This document shows, piece by piece, positions 18,388 through 26,043 of a DNA stretch of 64,000 bases. The stretch is from Geothrix oryzae (GTDB taxonomy: Bacteria; Acidobacteriota; Holophagae; Holophagales; Holophagaceae), in the NCBI RefSeq assembly GCF_030295385.1, contig NZ_AP027079.1, positions 2,232,001 to 2,296,000 on the forward strand, given 5' to 3'. A program made the translations under genes and the position numbers. The notes below the pieces were generated by a model. That model was not told the DNA's origin. It saw nothing but the letters and a program-made list of their open reading frames with translations, and searched no databases. Within the stretch, counting starts at the first letter, position 1. The number at the start of each line of letters is the position of its first letter.

Positions 18388-18786
18388 ATGAACGACAAAA
18401 TGAATTCGAGCTGGTGGGCCCTGCGCATCGGCCTCGGCGCCGCGCCCTTCCTGGCCGGACTGGACAAGTACTTCAACCTTCTCGCCAAGTGGGAGCTCTA
18501 CCTGAATCCCCTGGCGCTGCGCCTGATCCCCGTCTCCCCCGCGACCTTCATGCACGCCATCGGGTTGGTGGAGATGGCCGTGGGTCTCGCCATCCTCACC
18601 CGCTGGACCCGCCTGGGCGCCTATGTGGCCGCGGCCTGGCTCGTGGGCATCGCCCTGAACCTGCTCGCCATGGGCGCCTTCCTCGATGTGGCGGTCCGCG
18701 ACCTCCTGCTCGCCCTCGCCGCGCTCACCTTGGCCCAGCTCACAGAGGCCCGGCAGGCCGTGGCCGAAGGCCGGATCCCGGGATGA
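18388..18786 (+). CDS. DoxX-like four-helix membrane protein
   Basis: 132 residues with four hydrophobic segments. WALRIGLGAAPFLAGLDKYF at the N terminus, followed by HAIGLVEMAVGLAILTRWTRLGAYV, is the DoxX/DoxD-like pattern. These small inner-membrane proteins are often associated with quinol/thiosulfate redox chemistry. It directly follows the diheme cytochrome gene and probably works with it in electron transfer; its substrate is unknown. Confidence 0.78.
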   Translation: MNDKMNSSWWALRIGLGAAPFLAGLDKYFNLLAKWELYLNPLALRLIPVSPATFMHAIGLVEMAVGLAILTRWTRLGAYVAAAWLVGIALNLLAMGAFLDVAVRDLLLALAALTLAQLTEARQAVAEGRIPG

Positions 18787-18847
18787 AGCCCGCCCGCACC
18801 TCCCCGAGGCTGGATTCTCCCCGCCGGTTTGATAGAATGACCGTTCC

Positions 18848-18937
18848 GGAGAGATGGCCGAGTGGTTGATGGCACCGCACTCGAAATGCGGAGACGGGGA
18901 AACCTGTTCGGGGGTTCGAATCCCTCTCTCTCCGCCA
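18848..18937 (+). tRNA. tRNA-Ser(CGA)
   Basis: A 90-base class II tRNA. The acceptor stem GGAGAGA/TCTCTCC is perfect, the anticodon loop reads CT-CGA-AA within a GCA..TGC-closed stem, there is a long variable arm, the T-loop is GTTCGAATC-like, and CCA is encoded. It decodes UCG. A terminator hairpin begins 4 bp after CCA, and the 196-bp tandem repeat starts at its very 3' end. Confidence 0.95.
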
Positions 18938-19383
18938 TCTGCGCCCCGCTCAGCGGGGCGCTTTCATTGGCGGAGGGAGAGGGATTCGAAGTCACTGAAA
19001 GGCTGGCAGGTAGCCGTAGGCCTCGGCAGCCCGGGGGGCTGTCGGGGCCGTGAAGCGGCGTGCCAGCCTTTCGTGCGGCCGGAGGGGACGCGGCGCAGCC
19101 GTGGCCCCGGAGGGAATCCCGATGCCCGATCCATCTGCGCCCCGCCCAGCGGGGCGCTTTCATTGGCGGAGAGAGAGGGATTCGAAGTCACTGAAAGGCT
19201 GGCAGGTAGCCGTAGGCCTCGGCAGCCCGGGGGGCTGTCGGGGCCGTGAAGCGGCGTGCCAGCCTTTCGTGCGGCCGGAGGGGACGCGGCGCAGCCGTGG
19301 CCCCGGAGGGAATCCCGATGCCCGATCCATCTGCGCCCCGCCGCAGCGGGGCGCTTTCATTGGCGGAGGGAGAGGGATTCGAA
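18935..19383. repeat. 196-bp tandem repeat with inverted tRNA-Ser 3' ends
   Basis: Two full units (18935-19130, 19131-19326) and a partial third (19327-19383) repeat with a period of exactly 196 bp. Each begins CCATCTGCGCCCCGC, forms a terminator-like hairpin, and then carries an inverted copy of the last 23 bases of the upstream tRNA-Ser (18968-18990, 19164-19186, 19361-19383; the middle copy is exact, the others differ by one base). The remainder of a unit has a 12-bp stem (18997-19008 with 19061-19072) enclosing more GC-rich hairpins. Open frames crossing the array look like composition artefacts. After the third fragment, 19384-19489 holds only the pepD leader. Confidence 0.9.
18941..18961 (+). 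terminator. terminator hairpin after tRNA-Ser(CGA)
   Basis: A 9-bp stem GCGCCCCGC / GCGGGGCGC with a 3-base loop is followed by TTT. It sits just past the tRNA CCA. Nearly identical hairpins recur in the second and third repeat units, near 19137-19157 and 19333-19354. Confidence 0.75.
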
Positions 19384-19489
19384 GTCGCGTCCTCCCGGCA
19401 CCCGTGATCCCCGTCACGCCCTGCCCCTTTCCCGGCCGGTACAGTTGATGGAACCGCCCCGGCTGCCTGGCTGGGCGCATGGAGGTTTT

Positions 19490-20944
19490 GTGGACGCGCT
19501 GCTCGAATCCCTCGAACCGAAAGCCATCTGGTCCTACTTCCTGGAGCTGTCGAAGATCCCGCGCGGATCCAAGCAGGAGCAGGCGGCGGCCAAGTGGGTG
19601 CTGGACCAGGCGAAGGCCATGGGGCTGGACGCGCAGCAGGATGCCATCGGCAATGTCATCGTCCGCAAGCCCGCGACCCCGGGCCGCGAGAAGGCGCCCA
19701 TCACCGTGCTCCAGGCCCATGTGGACATGGTCTGCGAGAAGAACGAGGGCACCCAGCACGACTTCCTGAAGGATCCCATCCGGGTGGTGCGCGACGGTGA
19801 TGTGCTGCGCGCCAGCGGCACCACGCTGGGCGCCGACAACGGCATCGGCGTGGCCGCGGCCATGGCCGTGATGGCCGCCAAGGACATCGCCCACGGGCCG
19901 CTGGAGTTCCTCATCACCATCGACGAGGAGACGGGCCTCACGGGCGCGGGCAACCTCCAGCCCGGACTTCTCAAGGGCAAGTACTTCCTCAACCTCGACA
20001 GCGAGGAGGAGGGCGACCTCACCATCGGCTGCGCGGGAGGCATGGACACCGTCGCCACGAAGACCATGAAGCTCGTGGCCCCCGCCCCTGGCTCGAAGGC
20101 CTACCGCGTGAAGGTGCTGGGCCTCAAGGGCGGCCACTCCGGCATGGAGATCCACCAGGGCCGCGGCAATGCGCTGCGCATCCTGGGCCAGATCCTCTTC
20201 CGGGTGGTGCCCGCCTTCGATCTCCAGGTGGCCTCCTTCACTGGCGGCAACAAGCGCAACGCCATTCCCCGCGAAGCCTCGGCCACGGTGTTCCTGAACC
20301 CCGCCAAGGAACCCGCCCTGAAGGCCGCGCTGGCGACGCTCCAGAAGGAGATCCAGGACGAACTGGGCGCCTTCGACCCGACCCTGGCCCTGGACCTGAG
20401 CCCCGCCTCGGAGGCCCCGGCCCAGGCCTTCGCCGCCGATGACGCCGATGCGGTGACCGACTTCCTGTTCGGCATGGTGCACGGCGTGGTGGCCATGAGC
20501 CCCGACATCCCCGGGCTGGTGCAGTCCTCCACCAACCTCGCCATGATCGCCACCCAGGGCAACCAGGTGGAGGTCTGCCTCAGCCACCGCTCCTCCGTCG
20601 AAAGCGCCAAGTACGCCGTGGCCGATCGCGTCCAGGCCATCTGCCGCCTGGCGGGCTTCACCACGAAGCGCGGCGACGGCTACCCCGGCTGGAAGCCCGA
20701 GCCCAACGCCTCGCTGGTGAAGGTCGTGAACGGCGTCCATGCGAAAGTCTTCGGCAAGGCCATGGGCATCAAGGCCATCCACGCCGGCCTGGAATGCGGC
20801 CTCATCGGCGAGAAATACCCCGCCATGGAGATGGTCTCCTTCGGCCCCGACATGTGGGATGTGCACACCCCCGACGAGCATGTGAGCATCCCCTCCGTCG
20901 GCAACTTCTGGAAGCTGCTGGTGGCGGTTCTCGAGGCCGTGTAG
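19490..20944 (+). CDS. pepD: aminoacyl-histidine dipeptidase (M20 family)
   Basis: 484 residues from the GTG at 19490, chosen because GGAGG lies 4 bp upstream and the protein then begins MDALLESLEPKAIW, as in PepD; an ATG at 19448 is the alternative. Metal-site motifs are H77-V-D79, G-A-D116-N-G and D145-E146-E147-T-G. A long dimerisation/lid insertion lies between residues ~200 and 400. It hydrolyses Xaa-His dipeptides in the cytoplasm. It lies just after the tRNA-Ser-linked repeat array and before tRNA-Ser(GGA). Confidence 0.93.
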   Translation: MDALLESLEPKAIWSYFLELSKIPRGSKQEQAAAKWVLDQAKAMGLDAQQDAIGNVIVRKPATPGREKAPITVLQAHVDMVCEKNEGTQHDFLKDPIRVVRDGDVLRASGTTLGADNGIGVAAAMAVMAAKDIAHGPLEFLITIDEETGLTGAGNLQPGLLKGKYFLNLDSEEEGDLTIGCAGGMDTVATKTMKLVAPAPGSKAYRVKVLGLKGGHSGMEIHQGRGNALRILGQILFRVVPAFDLQVASFTGGNKRNAIPREASATVFLNPAKEPALKAALATLQKEIQDELGAFDPTLALDLSPASEAPAQAFAADDADAVTDFLFGMVHGVVAMSPDIPGLVQSSTNLAMIATQGNQVEVCLSHRSSVESAKYAVADRVQAICRLAGFTTKRGDGYPGWKPEPNASLVKVVNGVHAKVFGKAMGIKAIHAGLECGLIGEKYPAMEMVSFGPDMWDVHTPDEHVSIPSVGNFWKLLVAVLEAV

Positions 20945-20952
20945 CCCCTCCG

Positions 20953-20986
20953 ATCACGGCCCTTGGCCCGCAGCCGGGGCCGTGAT
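20953..20986 (+). terminator. hairpin downstream of pepD
   Basis: A 10-bp stem ATCACGGCCC / GGGCCGTGAT with a 14-base GC-rich loop lies 8 bp after the pepD stop and before tRNA-Ser(GGA). There is no U-tract, so termination is a moderate inference. Confidence 0.5.
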
Positions 20987-21020
20987 AACCTTGCTGCTTC
21001 CGCCGATCAGCGGAGCCACG

Positions 21021-21111
21021 GGAGAGTTGTCCGAGTGGCTGAAGGAGCACGATTGGAAATCGTGTAACGGTCAAAAGCCGTTCGGGGGTTCGAATCCCCC
21101 ACTCTCCGCCA
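21021..21111 (+). tRNA. tRNA-Ser(GGA)
   Basis: A 91-base class II tRNA. The acceptor stem GGAGAGT/ACTCTCC is perfect, the anticodon loop is TT-GGA-AA on a CACGA/TCGTG stem, the variable arm is long (ACGGTC...GCCGT), the T-arm is standard and CCA is encoded. It decodes UCC and UCU. Its 3' end is not repeated downstream, unlike tRNA-Ser(CGA). Confidence 0.95.
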
Positions 21112-21116
21112 GTATG

Positions 21117-21138
21117 GAAGCCGCCGCCAGGCGGCTTC
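21117..21138 (+). terminator. terminator hairpin after tRNA-Ser(GGA)
   Basis: A 9-bp stem GAAGCCGCC / GGCGGCTTC with a GCCA loop, followed by TTTC, begins 5 bp after the CCA end of the tRNA. Confidence 0.75.
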
Positions 21139-21306
21139 TTTCATGATGGCCCGCCGTTCGTGGACCGGCTTGTTCCGGGCGTATCCTGTTCCGAGATACC
21201 AGGGGAGAGAACCGAAGGCCCCTGCCTTGAACCACCGCGAAGCGGGTATCGAACTGGTTGATTCGTTCTTCTCCCACCGCAGGCTTGGCCGGAAGGAGGT
21301 CCTTCG

Positions 21307-21819
21307 TTGAGCGAATTCTCCCAGCGGCCCCCGGCCGACGATCCCCGAGACCGTTCCCTGACCGCCGGGCTGGCGGCCGACCACCGCGCGATCGACGGCC
21401 TCTTCATCGAGGCGCAGACGGCCATGGAGGACGGGCTGCCGGACGGGGCCCACCGGGCGCTGGACCGGATCTGGATGCGCCTGGCCGTTCACATCCGCGC
21501 CGAGCACAAGGTGGTCTTTCCGGCATTGGCGCAGGGTCAGCCCGATCTCCAGACGGCGCTTCAGGCCCTTCGCGAGGACCACGACTTCTTCATGGCCACC
21601 CTGGCGACCGCCGTGCAGGGCCTGCGCGGCCCGTCACCCGACCTGACTTCAGCCCGGGCGGCGATGGAGGCGGTGCAGCTGCGCCTGACCGCGCACAACG
21701 CCCTCGAGGAGGACCGGATCTACCCGGAGGCGGACCGGCTGCCCGGGGCGGAACGAACGTGGATCATCCGGGAAGTGGCCCGGGAACTGGCCTTCCTCCC
21801 GCGGCGCCACGAACCCTGA
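21307..21819 (+). CDS. hemerythrin-like domain protein
   Basis: 170 residues, starting at TTG 21307 with AGGAGG 7 bp upstream. It is a four-helix hemerythrin/HHE-type protein: LAADHRAIDGLF, HIRAEHKVVFPAL, EDHDFFMATL and LTAHNALEEDRIYP carry the His/Glu residues expected to bind a diiron centre. It differs from the bacteriohemerythrin at 37.4 kb. It may bind O2 or NO or assist iron handling. Its 3' end converges with the pentaheme cytochrome gene, 2 bp apart. No promoter motif was recognised in the 195-bp upstream gap. Confidence 0.8.
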   Translation: MSEFSQRPPADDPRDRSLTAGLAADHRAIDGLFIEAQTAMEDGLPDGAHRALDRIWMRLAVHIRAEHKVVFPALAQGQPDLQTALQALREDHDFFMATLATAVQGLRGPSPDLTSARAAMEAVQLRLTAHNALEEDRIYPEADRLPGAERTWIIREVARELAFLPRRHEP

Positions 21820-21821
21820 CC

Positions 21822-22337
21822 CTACTTCCCGGGCATCTTCTTGAGGTCCATCCGCGAAGCGCGATGGGGGAGCCGGGTGTTGAGCTTGTCCAGGAAGGCC
21901 CCGTCGTGGCACTTGCCGCAGGTGGCGTCCATGTTCTTCCGGGCCACCTTGGAAGCCGGATCGCTCTTCGTGACGATCTCATGGGCCTTGCCGTGGCAGG
22001 AGGCGCAGGTGGCCGCGTGGTCCTTCCCCTTCATGCGGGCCAGGCCATGCACGCTGTTGGCGTAGTCCTTGGCCTCGTGGGCATGGCAGCGGGCGCACTT
22101 CACCGGCGGCAGTTTTTCGGGATGCGGGAGCTCGGTGATGGCCGTGTGGCACTGGACGCAGGCCAAGCCGCCGTGGGCGCGGGGGCGGAACGCCTCCAGG
22201 TCCACCTGGTCGTGGCAGGCGACGCAGTCTTTCGCCTGGGGGGGCGGTGCGGCGGCCAGAGCCAAGGCCGATGCGAAGGACAGAACCAGGGTCAGGGCGG
22301 GGGCGAGGGCACGGGAACCCACGGGCAGCAGTCGCAT
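21822..22337 (-). CDS. pentaheme c-type cytochrome
   Basis: 171 residues from the ATG at 22337, which has AAGGAGG upstream and opens a signal peptide (MRLLPVGSRALAPALTLVLS...). Five heme-attachment motifs follow: CVACH, CVQCH, CARCH, CASCH and CGKCH, with extra His (HGGLA, HAHEAK, VHGLA) for axial ligation. It is a small periplasmic multiheme electron carrier, plausibly part of an extracellular or anaerobic respiratory route. No partner oxidoreductase is adjacent. Confidence 0.9.
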   Translation of the reverse strand: MRLLPVGSRALAPALTLVLSFASALALAAAPPPQAKDCVACHDQVDLEAFRPRAHGGLACVQCHTAITELPHPEKLPPVKCARCHAHEAKDYANSVHGLARMKGKDHAATCASCHGKAHEIVTKSDPASKVARKNMDATCGKCHDGAFLDKLNTRLPHRASRMDLKKMPGK

Positions 22338-22395
22338 GGGGGGCCTCCTTGGGGGATGTGGCCACCACCCTAACACACCCGACCTGCCAGTCGCC

Positions 22396-23184
22396 TCAGG
22401 CGGCGTAGGTCTTGTAGAAATACCAGGCCGTCAGGACGAACCCGATGCTGATGACGCCGAAGCGCACGGTGGTGCGACCCACGCGGTGGGCCATGTGGGA
22501 GCCGAAGAGCCCGCCCAGGCCCGCGGCGACGGCCATGAGGCCCACGATGCCCCACTGGACATTGCCCGGATGGCGCAGGTATTCCATCCCCAGGAACGCG
22601 AAGATCGCCACGCCGTTGATGCAGAGGGCCAGCAGGTTCTTCAGGCCGTTCATCTGGTGGATGTCCGTGAGCCCCAGCAGGCTCAGGGCCGCAAGCATCA
22701 GGATGCCGATGCCGGCACCGAAGTAGCCGCCGTAGATGCCGACGATGAACTGGAAGACCATTGCCCCGATCCACCATCCGGCCGTCCGGTCGTGGCCTCC
22801 GATCTTCTTCAGCAGCTTGTTGACCGGATCATTGGCCGCCAGCAGCACCGTGGCCGCCAGGATCAGCCAGGGCACCAGCTGATCGAAGACCTTCTGAGGC
22901 GTCACCAGCATGAGCCAGGCCCCGAGCGCGCCGCCGAGGAGCGAGACCGGCATCAGCCGCAGGGCGAATTCCTTCGTCCCCGCCAGGTCCTCGCGGTGGC
23001 CCCAGAACCCGCCGATGGAGCCGGGCCACAGGGCGATGGTGCTGGTGACATTCGCCTGCTGGCCCGTGAGGCCGATGCCCAGCAGCGCGGGGAACGACAC
23101 GAGCGTGCCGCCCCCTGCGATGGAATTGATGGCTCCGGCGAGGAAGGCCGCCGCCATGACCGTGAACGCGTGTCCGATGTGCAT
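22396..23184 (-). CDS. TSUP (TauE/SafE) family permease
   Basis: About 262 residues from ATG 23184; a TTG at 23214 would add ten. It is highly hydrophobic with about eight membrane segments. FLAGAINSIAGGGTLVSFPALL at the N terminus is the hallmark of the TauE/SafE sulfite/organosulfonate exporter family, and a second half repeats the pattern (GIYGGYFGAGIGILMLAALSL). It would move sulfur-containing or organic anions across the inner membrane. It lies directly downstream of the substrate-binding protein gene on the same strand. Confidence 0.9.
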   Translation of the reverse strand: MHIGHAFTVMAAAFLAGAINSIAGGGTLVSFPALLGIGLTGQQANVTSTIALWPGSIGGFWGHREDLAGTKEFALRLMPVSLLGGALGAWLMLVTPQKVFDQLVPWLILAATVLLAANDPVNKLLKKIGGHDRTAGWWIGAMVFQFIVGIYGGYFGAGIGILMLAALSLLGLTDIHQMNGLKNLLALCINGVAIFAFLGMEYLRHPGNVQWGIVGLMAVAAGLGGLFGSHMAHRVGRTTVRFGVISIGFVLTAWYFYKTYAA

Positions 23185-23225
23185 GCCATCCAAGATGACA
23201 GGCCCGGCGGACAATCAGAAGGCGG

Positions 23226-24374
23226 CTACTTCCACCGGAAGGGATACACCGGTTTCTTCGTACCGTACTCCGGCGGCCACACGGTTTCGTGCTTTCCGTT
23301 CTGGATCTGCTCCACCAGCATCTGGTGCCGGTTCTGGTTCGTGTAGCCGTTGTAGTCCACGAACCGCACCGGGCCCATGATGCCGTTCCAGGTGCCCTCG
23401 CGCAGCGCCGCGCGGGTCTTCTCGCGATCACCTCCCGCCTTCGCGGCGGTCTCGACCATCACCATCATCGAGGCGTAGGCATTGGCGGCGTGATAGGGGA
23501 CTTCGTCCTTGCCGAACTTGGCCTTGTACCGCTTGCCGAAATCCTTGGCCCCGGGCCAGCTCACATCCGTCGTCCACTGGGTGCTCGAGAACACATGGCT
23601 GGAGATGGCCTGCTCGCGGGCGAACTCGGAGGAGGCGAAGCCCGCGCCTGCGCCCAGGAAGGCCTGGGGCTGGAGGCCCACCTCCCGCGCCTGCCGCATG
23701 AGCAGGATGCCGTCGGCCACATAGGAGACCATGAAGACCAGGTCGGGCTTGAGGCCCTTGACCTTGGCCAGGGTGGAGCGGTAGTCCGGCGAGCCTGACG
23801 CGTAGGCCTCCTCGGCCACCACCTGGATGCCCACCTGGGCGGCATAGGCCTTGGCCGACTTGGCGCCGGAGGTGCCGAAATCCGTGTTCTCGTTGAGGAT
23901 CGCCATGGTCTTCGGCTGGCCCAGCTTCTGGGCCATGGAAATGAGGATGGAGGCGTAGTCCTCGGTGGTGGCGCTGAGGCGGAAGACGAACTTCTGGTTC
24001 TGGCGCGTGATGTCCTCCTTCGAGGCCACGGGCACCAGGAGCGGCACCTTGTACTTCTCGGCCAGCTTTGAGACCGCGTTGGCGCAGGCGGAGCTGTAGG
24101 GGCCCACCACGGCCGCCACGCGATCGCGGGTGACGAGCTTCTCCATGGCGGACATGGACACCTGGGGCTTGCCCGTGTCGTCCTCGATCACCAGTTCCAC
24201 CTTGATGCCCTTCTTCAGCAGATCCTCCAGGGCCAGCTTGTAGCCGTTGCTCATGTACTCGCCGATGGGGGCCTGGGTGCCGGTCGCGCAGTTGATGACG
24301 CCGATCTTCAACGGCGCCTGGCCCTGCAGGGCGAGACCGGATGCCAGCAGCAGGGAAAGAATCCCTCGGTTCAT
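23226..24374 (-). CDS. branched-chain-amino-acid-type ABC substrate-binding protein
   Basis: 382 residues with a signal peptide (MNRGILSLLLASGLALQGQA). It is a type I periplasmic binding protein (Peripla_BP_6/LivJ-like): APIGEYMSNGYKLALEDLLK, AVVGPYSSACANAVS, and VPLLVPVASKED for ligand loops, then NENTDFGTSGAKSAK and later GPVRFVDYNGYTNQ. No cognate permease or ATPase is in the window; a TSUP permease follows, so transport components may be encoded elsewhere. The ligand is unknown. Confidence 0.9.
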   Translation of the reverse strand: MNRGILSLLLASGLALQGQAPLKIGVINCATGTQAPIGEYMSNGYKLALEDLLKKGIKVELVIEDDTGKPQVSMSAMEKLVTRDRVAAVVGPYSSACANAVSKLAEKYKVPLLVPVASKEDITRQNQKFVFRLSATTEDYASILISMAQKLGQPKTMAILNENTDFGTSGAKSAKAYAAQVGIQVVAEEAYASGSPDYRSTLAKVKGLKPDLVFMVSYVADGILLMRQAREVGLQPQAFLGAGAGFASSEFAREQAISSHVFSSTQWTTDVSWPGAKDFGKRYKAKFGKDEVPYHAANAYASMMVMVETAAKAGGDREKTRAALREGTWNGIMGPVRFVDYNGYTNQNRHQMLVEQIQNGKHETVWPPEYGTKKPVYPFRWK

Positions 24375-24490
24375 GGGGCCTCCTGGGGGGTGGGTGCTGA
24401 AGCGTGGGGCCTGCCCCCCCGCAGGTCAAGGCCCGGGACCAAGTCTGAGGATCGGGTCTGAGGATCGGGTCCGAGCGTCAGATCTGGAGG

Positions 24491-25078
24491 TCACCCCTTC
24501 GGATCCACCCGGACCACCACCAGGCCCGCCCCGCCCAGCCCCGGAGCCAGGGCCAGGGCCCCGACGCCGGCATCGACCCGCAGCGTGTGCCTCTGGCCCA
24601 GGTGCAGGCCCAGCGACGGTACCGACACCGTGCCCCGGGCGACGAAGATCGCCACCGTGGCCGCTCCCAGATCCAGGGGGCGGGGGGCCTCCAGGCGGAA
24701 GGCCTCGACGCGCGCTCGGCACCGGCGGGGGTCCGCCATCACATTGAAGTCGGTGCAGGGGCCGTCCACCAGGCTCGCGGACACGGGCCAATCGCCGGAG
24801 AACACGAAGGGGATCAGGGGATCCCGCACCACAGCCTGCCCCCGGGACCCCAGGTCCAGGACGAATCCGGCTCCCTCCAGGAGCAGCAGGGTCCGCTCGA
24901 GGCCCGGGAAGGCCGAAAAGGGACCGGAAACGGCCACCTCCGCCGAGCTGAGGCGCCAGCCGAATCCCATATCCACCGTGGCGCCGGGAGGGTCCACGAG
25001 GATCTCCAGGGTCCGGCCTCCGCCGTTCTTCCAGGGCATGAGGCGGCCATCCGCGGGCTTCAGGTGGATCCAATCCAT
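24491..25078 (-). CDS. HutD-family cupin-like protein
   Basis: 195 residues. The opening MPWKNGGGRTLEI and GFGWRLSSAEVAVSGPFSAF, then the central LLLLEGAGFVLDL and CTDFNVMADPRR, are characteristic of HutD/Ves proteins (bicupin fold). HutD proteins are often near histidine-utilisation genes, but none is visible here. Its function is not established. It is divergent from psd with only 32 bp between starts. Downstream (24431-24490) is a short run of 15-bp direct repeats (GTCTGAGGATCGG). Confidence 0.85.
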   Translation of the reverse strand: MDWIHLKPADGRLMPWKNGGGRTLEILVDPPGATVDMGFGWRLSSAEVAVSGPFSAFPGLERTLLLLEGAGFVLDLGSRGQAVVRDPLIPFVFSGDWPVSASLVDGPCTDFNVMADPRRCRARVEAFRLEAPRPLDLGAATVAIFVARGTVSVPSLGLHLGQRHTLRVDAGVGALALAPGLGGAGLVVVRVDPKG

Positions 25079-25110
25079 CGATCGATTCTACAGACGGCTA
25101 TTCTGGTGGG

Positions 25111-26043
25111 ATGCATCTGTCTTGGCCCCCACCGGCGCGCGTCGCGCTCGTCCTCGCCCTGGTCTGGGCGCTCTATGTGCTGATCTGGACGCCCGGCCCC
25201 CTGCCCCTGAGGCTGCTGGGCCTCTATCCCAAGAAGCTGGGCTCCCGCGTGGTGGGCTGGGCGGCTGCCAAGCGCCTGCCGGCGGCCTGGCGCGAGCCCT
25301 TGCTGGGCCGCTTCGCCCGGCACTACGGCATCGATCTCACCGAGGCCGAGTTGCCCCTGGCCGACTACCCCAGCCTCCAGGCCCTGTTCACCCGCCGGCT
25401 CAGGCCGGGCCTCCGCCCCCAGGATGGGCCCCTCCCGGGCTACCTCAACAGCCCTGTGGATGCCCGCATCATCGCCAGCGGCCGCATCGAGGCCGGCACC
25501 GCCATCCAGGCCAAGGGCCTGCCCTACCGCGTGGCGGAACTGCTCAAGCACGAGCGGGGCGCCGAGCGCTTCGACGGCGGCCACTACCTCACCCTGTATC
25601 TCTCGCCGAAGGACTACCACCGCATCCATGTGCCGCTGGAGGGCCGCGTCAGCGCCGTCAGCCATGTGGAAGGCGAGCTGTGGCCCGTGAACGACGCCAG
25701 CACGGGCCATGTCCCCCGCCTCTACGAGCGCAACCGCCGCGCGACCTGGATCGCCCTGGGAACCGGTCCCTGCGAGGGCCTGGAGGTGGCTGCGGTGCTC
25801 GTGGGCGCCACGCATGTGGGCGGAGTCTTGATCGACGGGCGCTGGCTCGGGGGTCGCGACCTGCCCAAGGATGGGGGGTTCCCCGTGAGCCTGCTGCCCT
25901 GCGCCCCCGGCGAGGACCTCGGCACCTTCGAATTCGGCTCCACGGTGGTGCTGCTCGTGGGCGGCCCGAGAGCCAAGGACTGGGCACCGCTGCGCGCCGA
26001 AGGCGCCGTCCGCATGGGCCAACGGCTGGGAGCCTACCGGTGA
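25111..26043 (+). CDS. psd: phosphatidylserine decarboxylase proenzyme
   Basis: 310 residues. The N terminus is hydrophobic (membrane association). The F-G-S-T motif near residues 275-278 is the autocleavage site that yields alpha and beta chains and the pyruvoyl cofactor at the Ser. Supporting motifs are NSPVDARI and YLSPKDYHRIHVP. It decarboxylates phosphatidylserine to phosphatidylethanolamine at the inner membrane. Its stop overlaps the scpB start (GTGA), so the genes are translationally coupled. Confidence 0.95.
   Translation: MHLSWPPPARVALVLALVWALYVLIWTPGPLPLRLLGLYPKKLGSRVVGWAAAKRLPAAWREPLLGRFARHYGIDLTEAELPLADYPSLQALFTRRLRPGLRPQDGPLPGYLNSPVDARIIASGRIEAGTAIQAKGLPYRVAELLKHERGAERFDGGHYLTLYLSPKDYHRIHVPLEGRVSAVSHVEGELWPVNDASTGHVPRLYERNRRATWIALGTGPCEGLEVAAVLVGATHVGGVLIDGRWLGGRDLPKDGGFPVSLLPCAPGEDLGTFEFGSTVVLLVGGPRAKDWAPLRAEGAVRMGQRLGAYR

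Noticed and set aside
18935-19383. The regular repeat array as a CRISPR
   Set aside because: The units are 196 bp, nearly identical over their whole length, with no unique spacers and no cas genes.
18854-19448. Short ORFs through tRNA-Ser and the 196-bp repeats
   Set aside because: They read through a tRNA gene and hairpins; the same translated words recur only because the DNA is repeated.
24431-24490. Short GTCTGAGGATCGG direct repeats as an iteron or operator array
   Set aside because: Only two clear copies, located between the 3' end of the hutD-like gene and the start of the binding-protein gene; too little to support a function.
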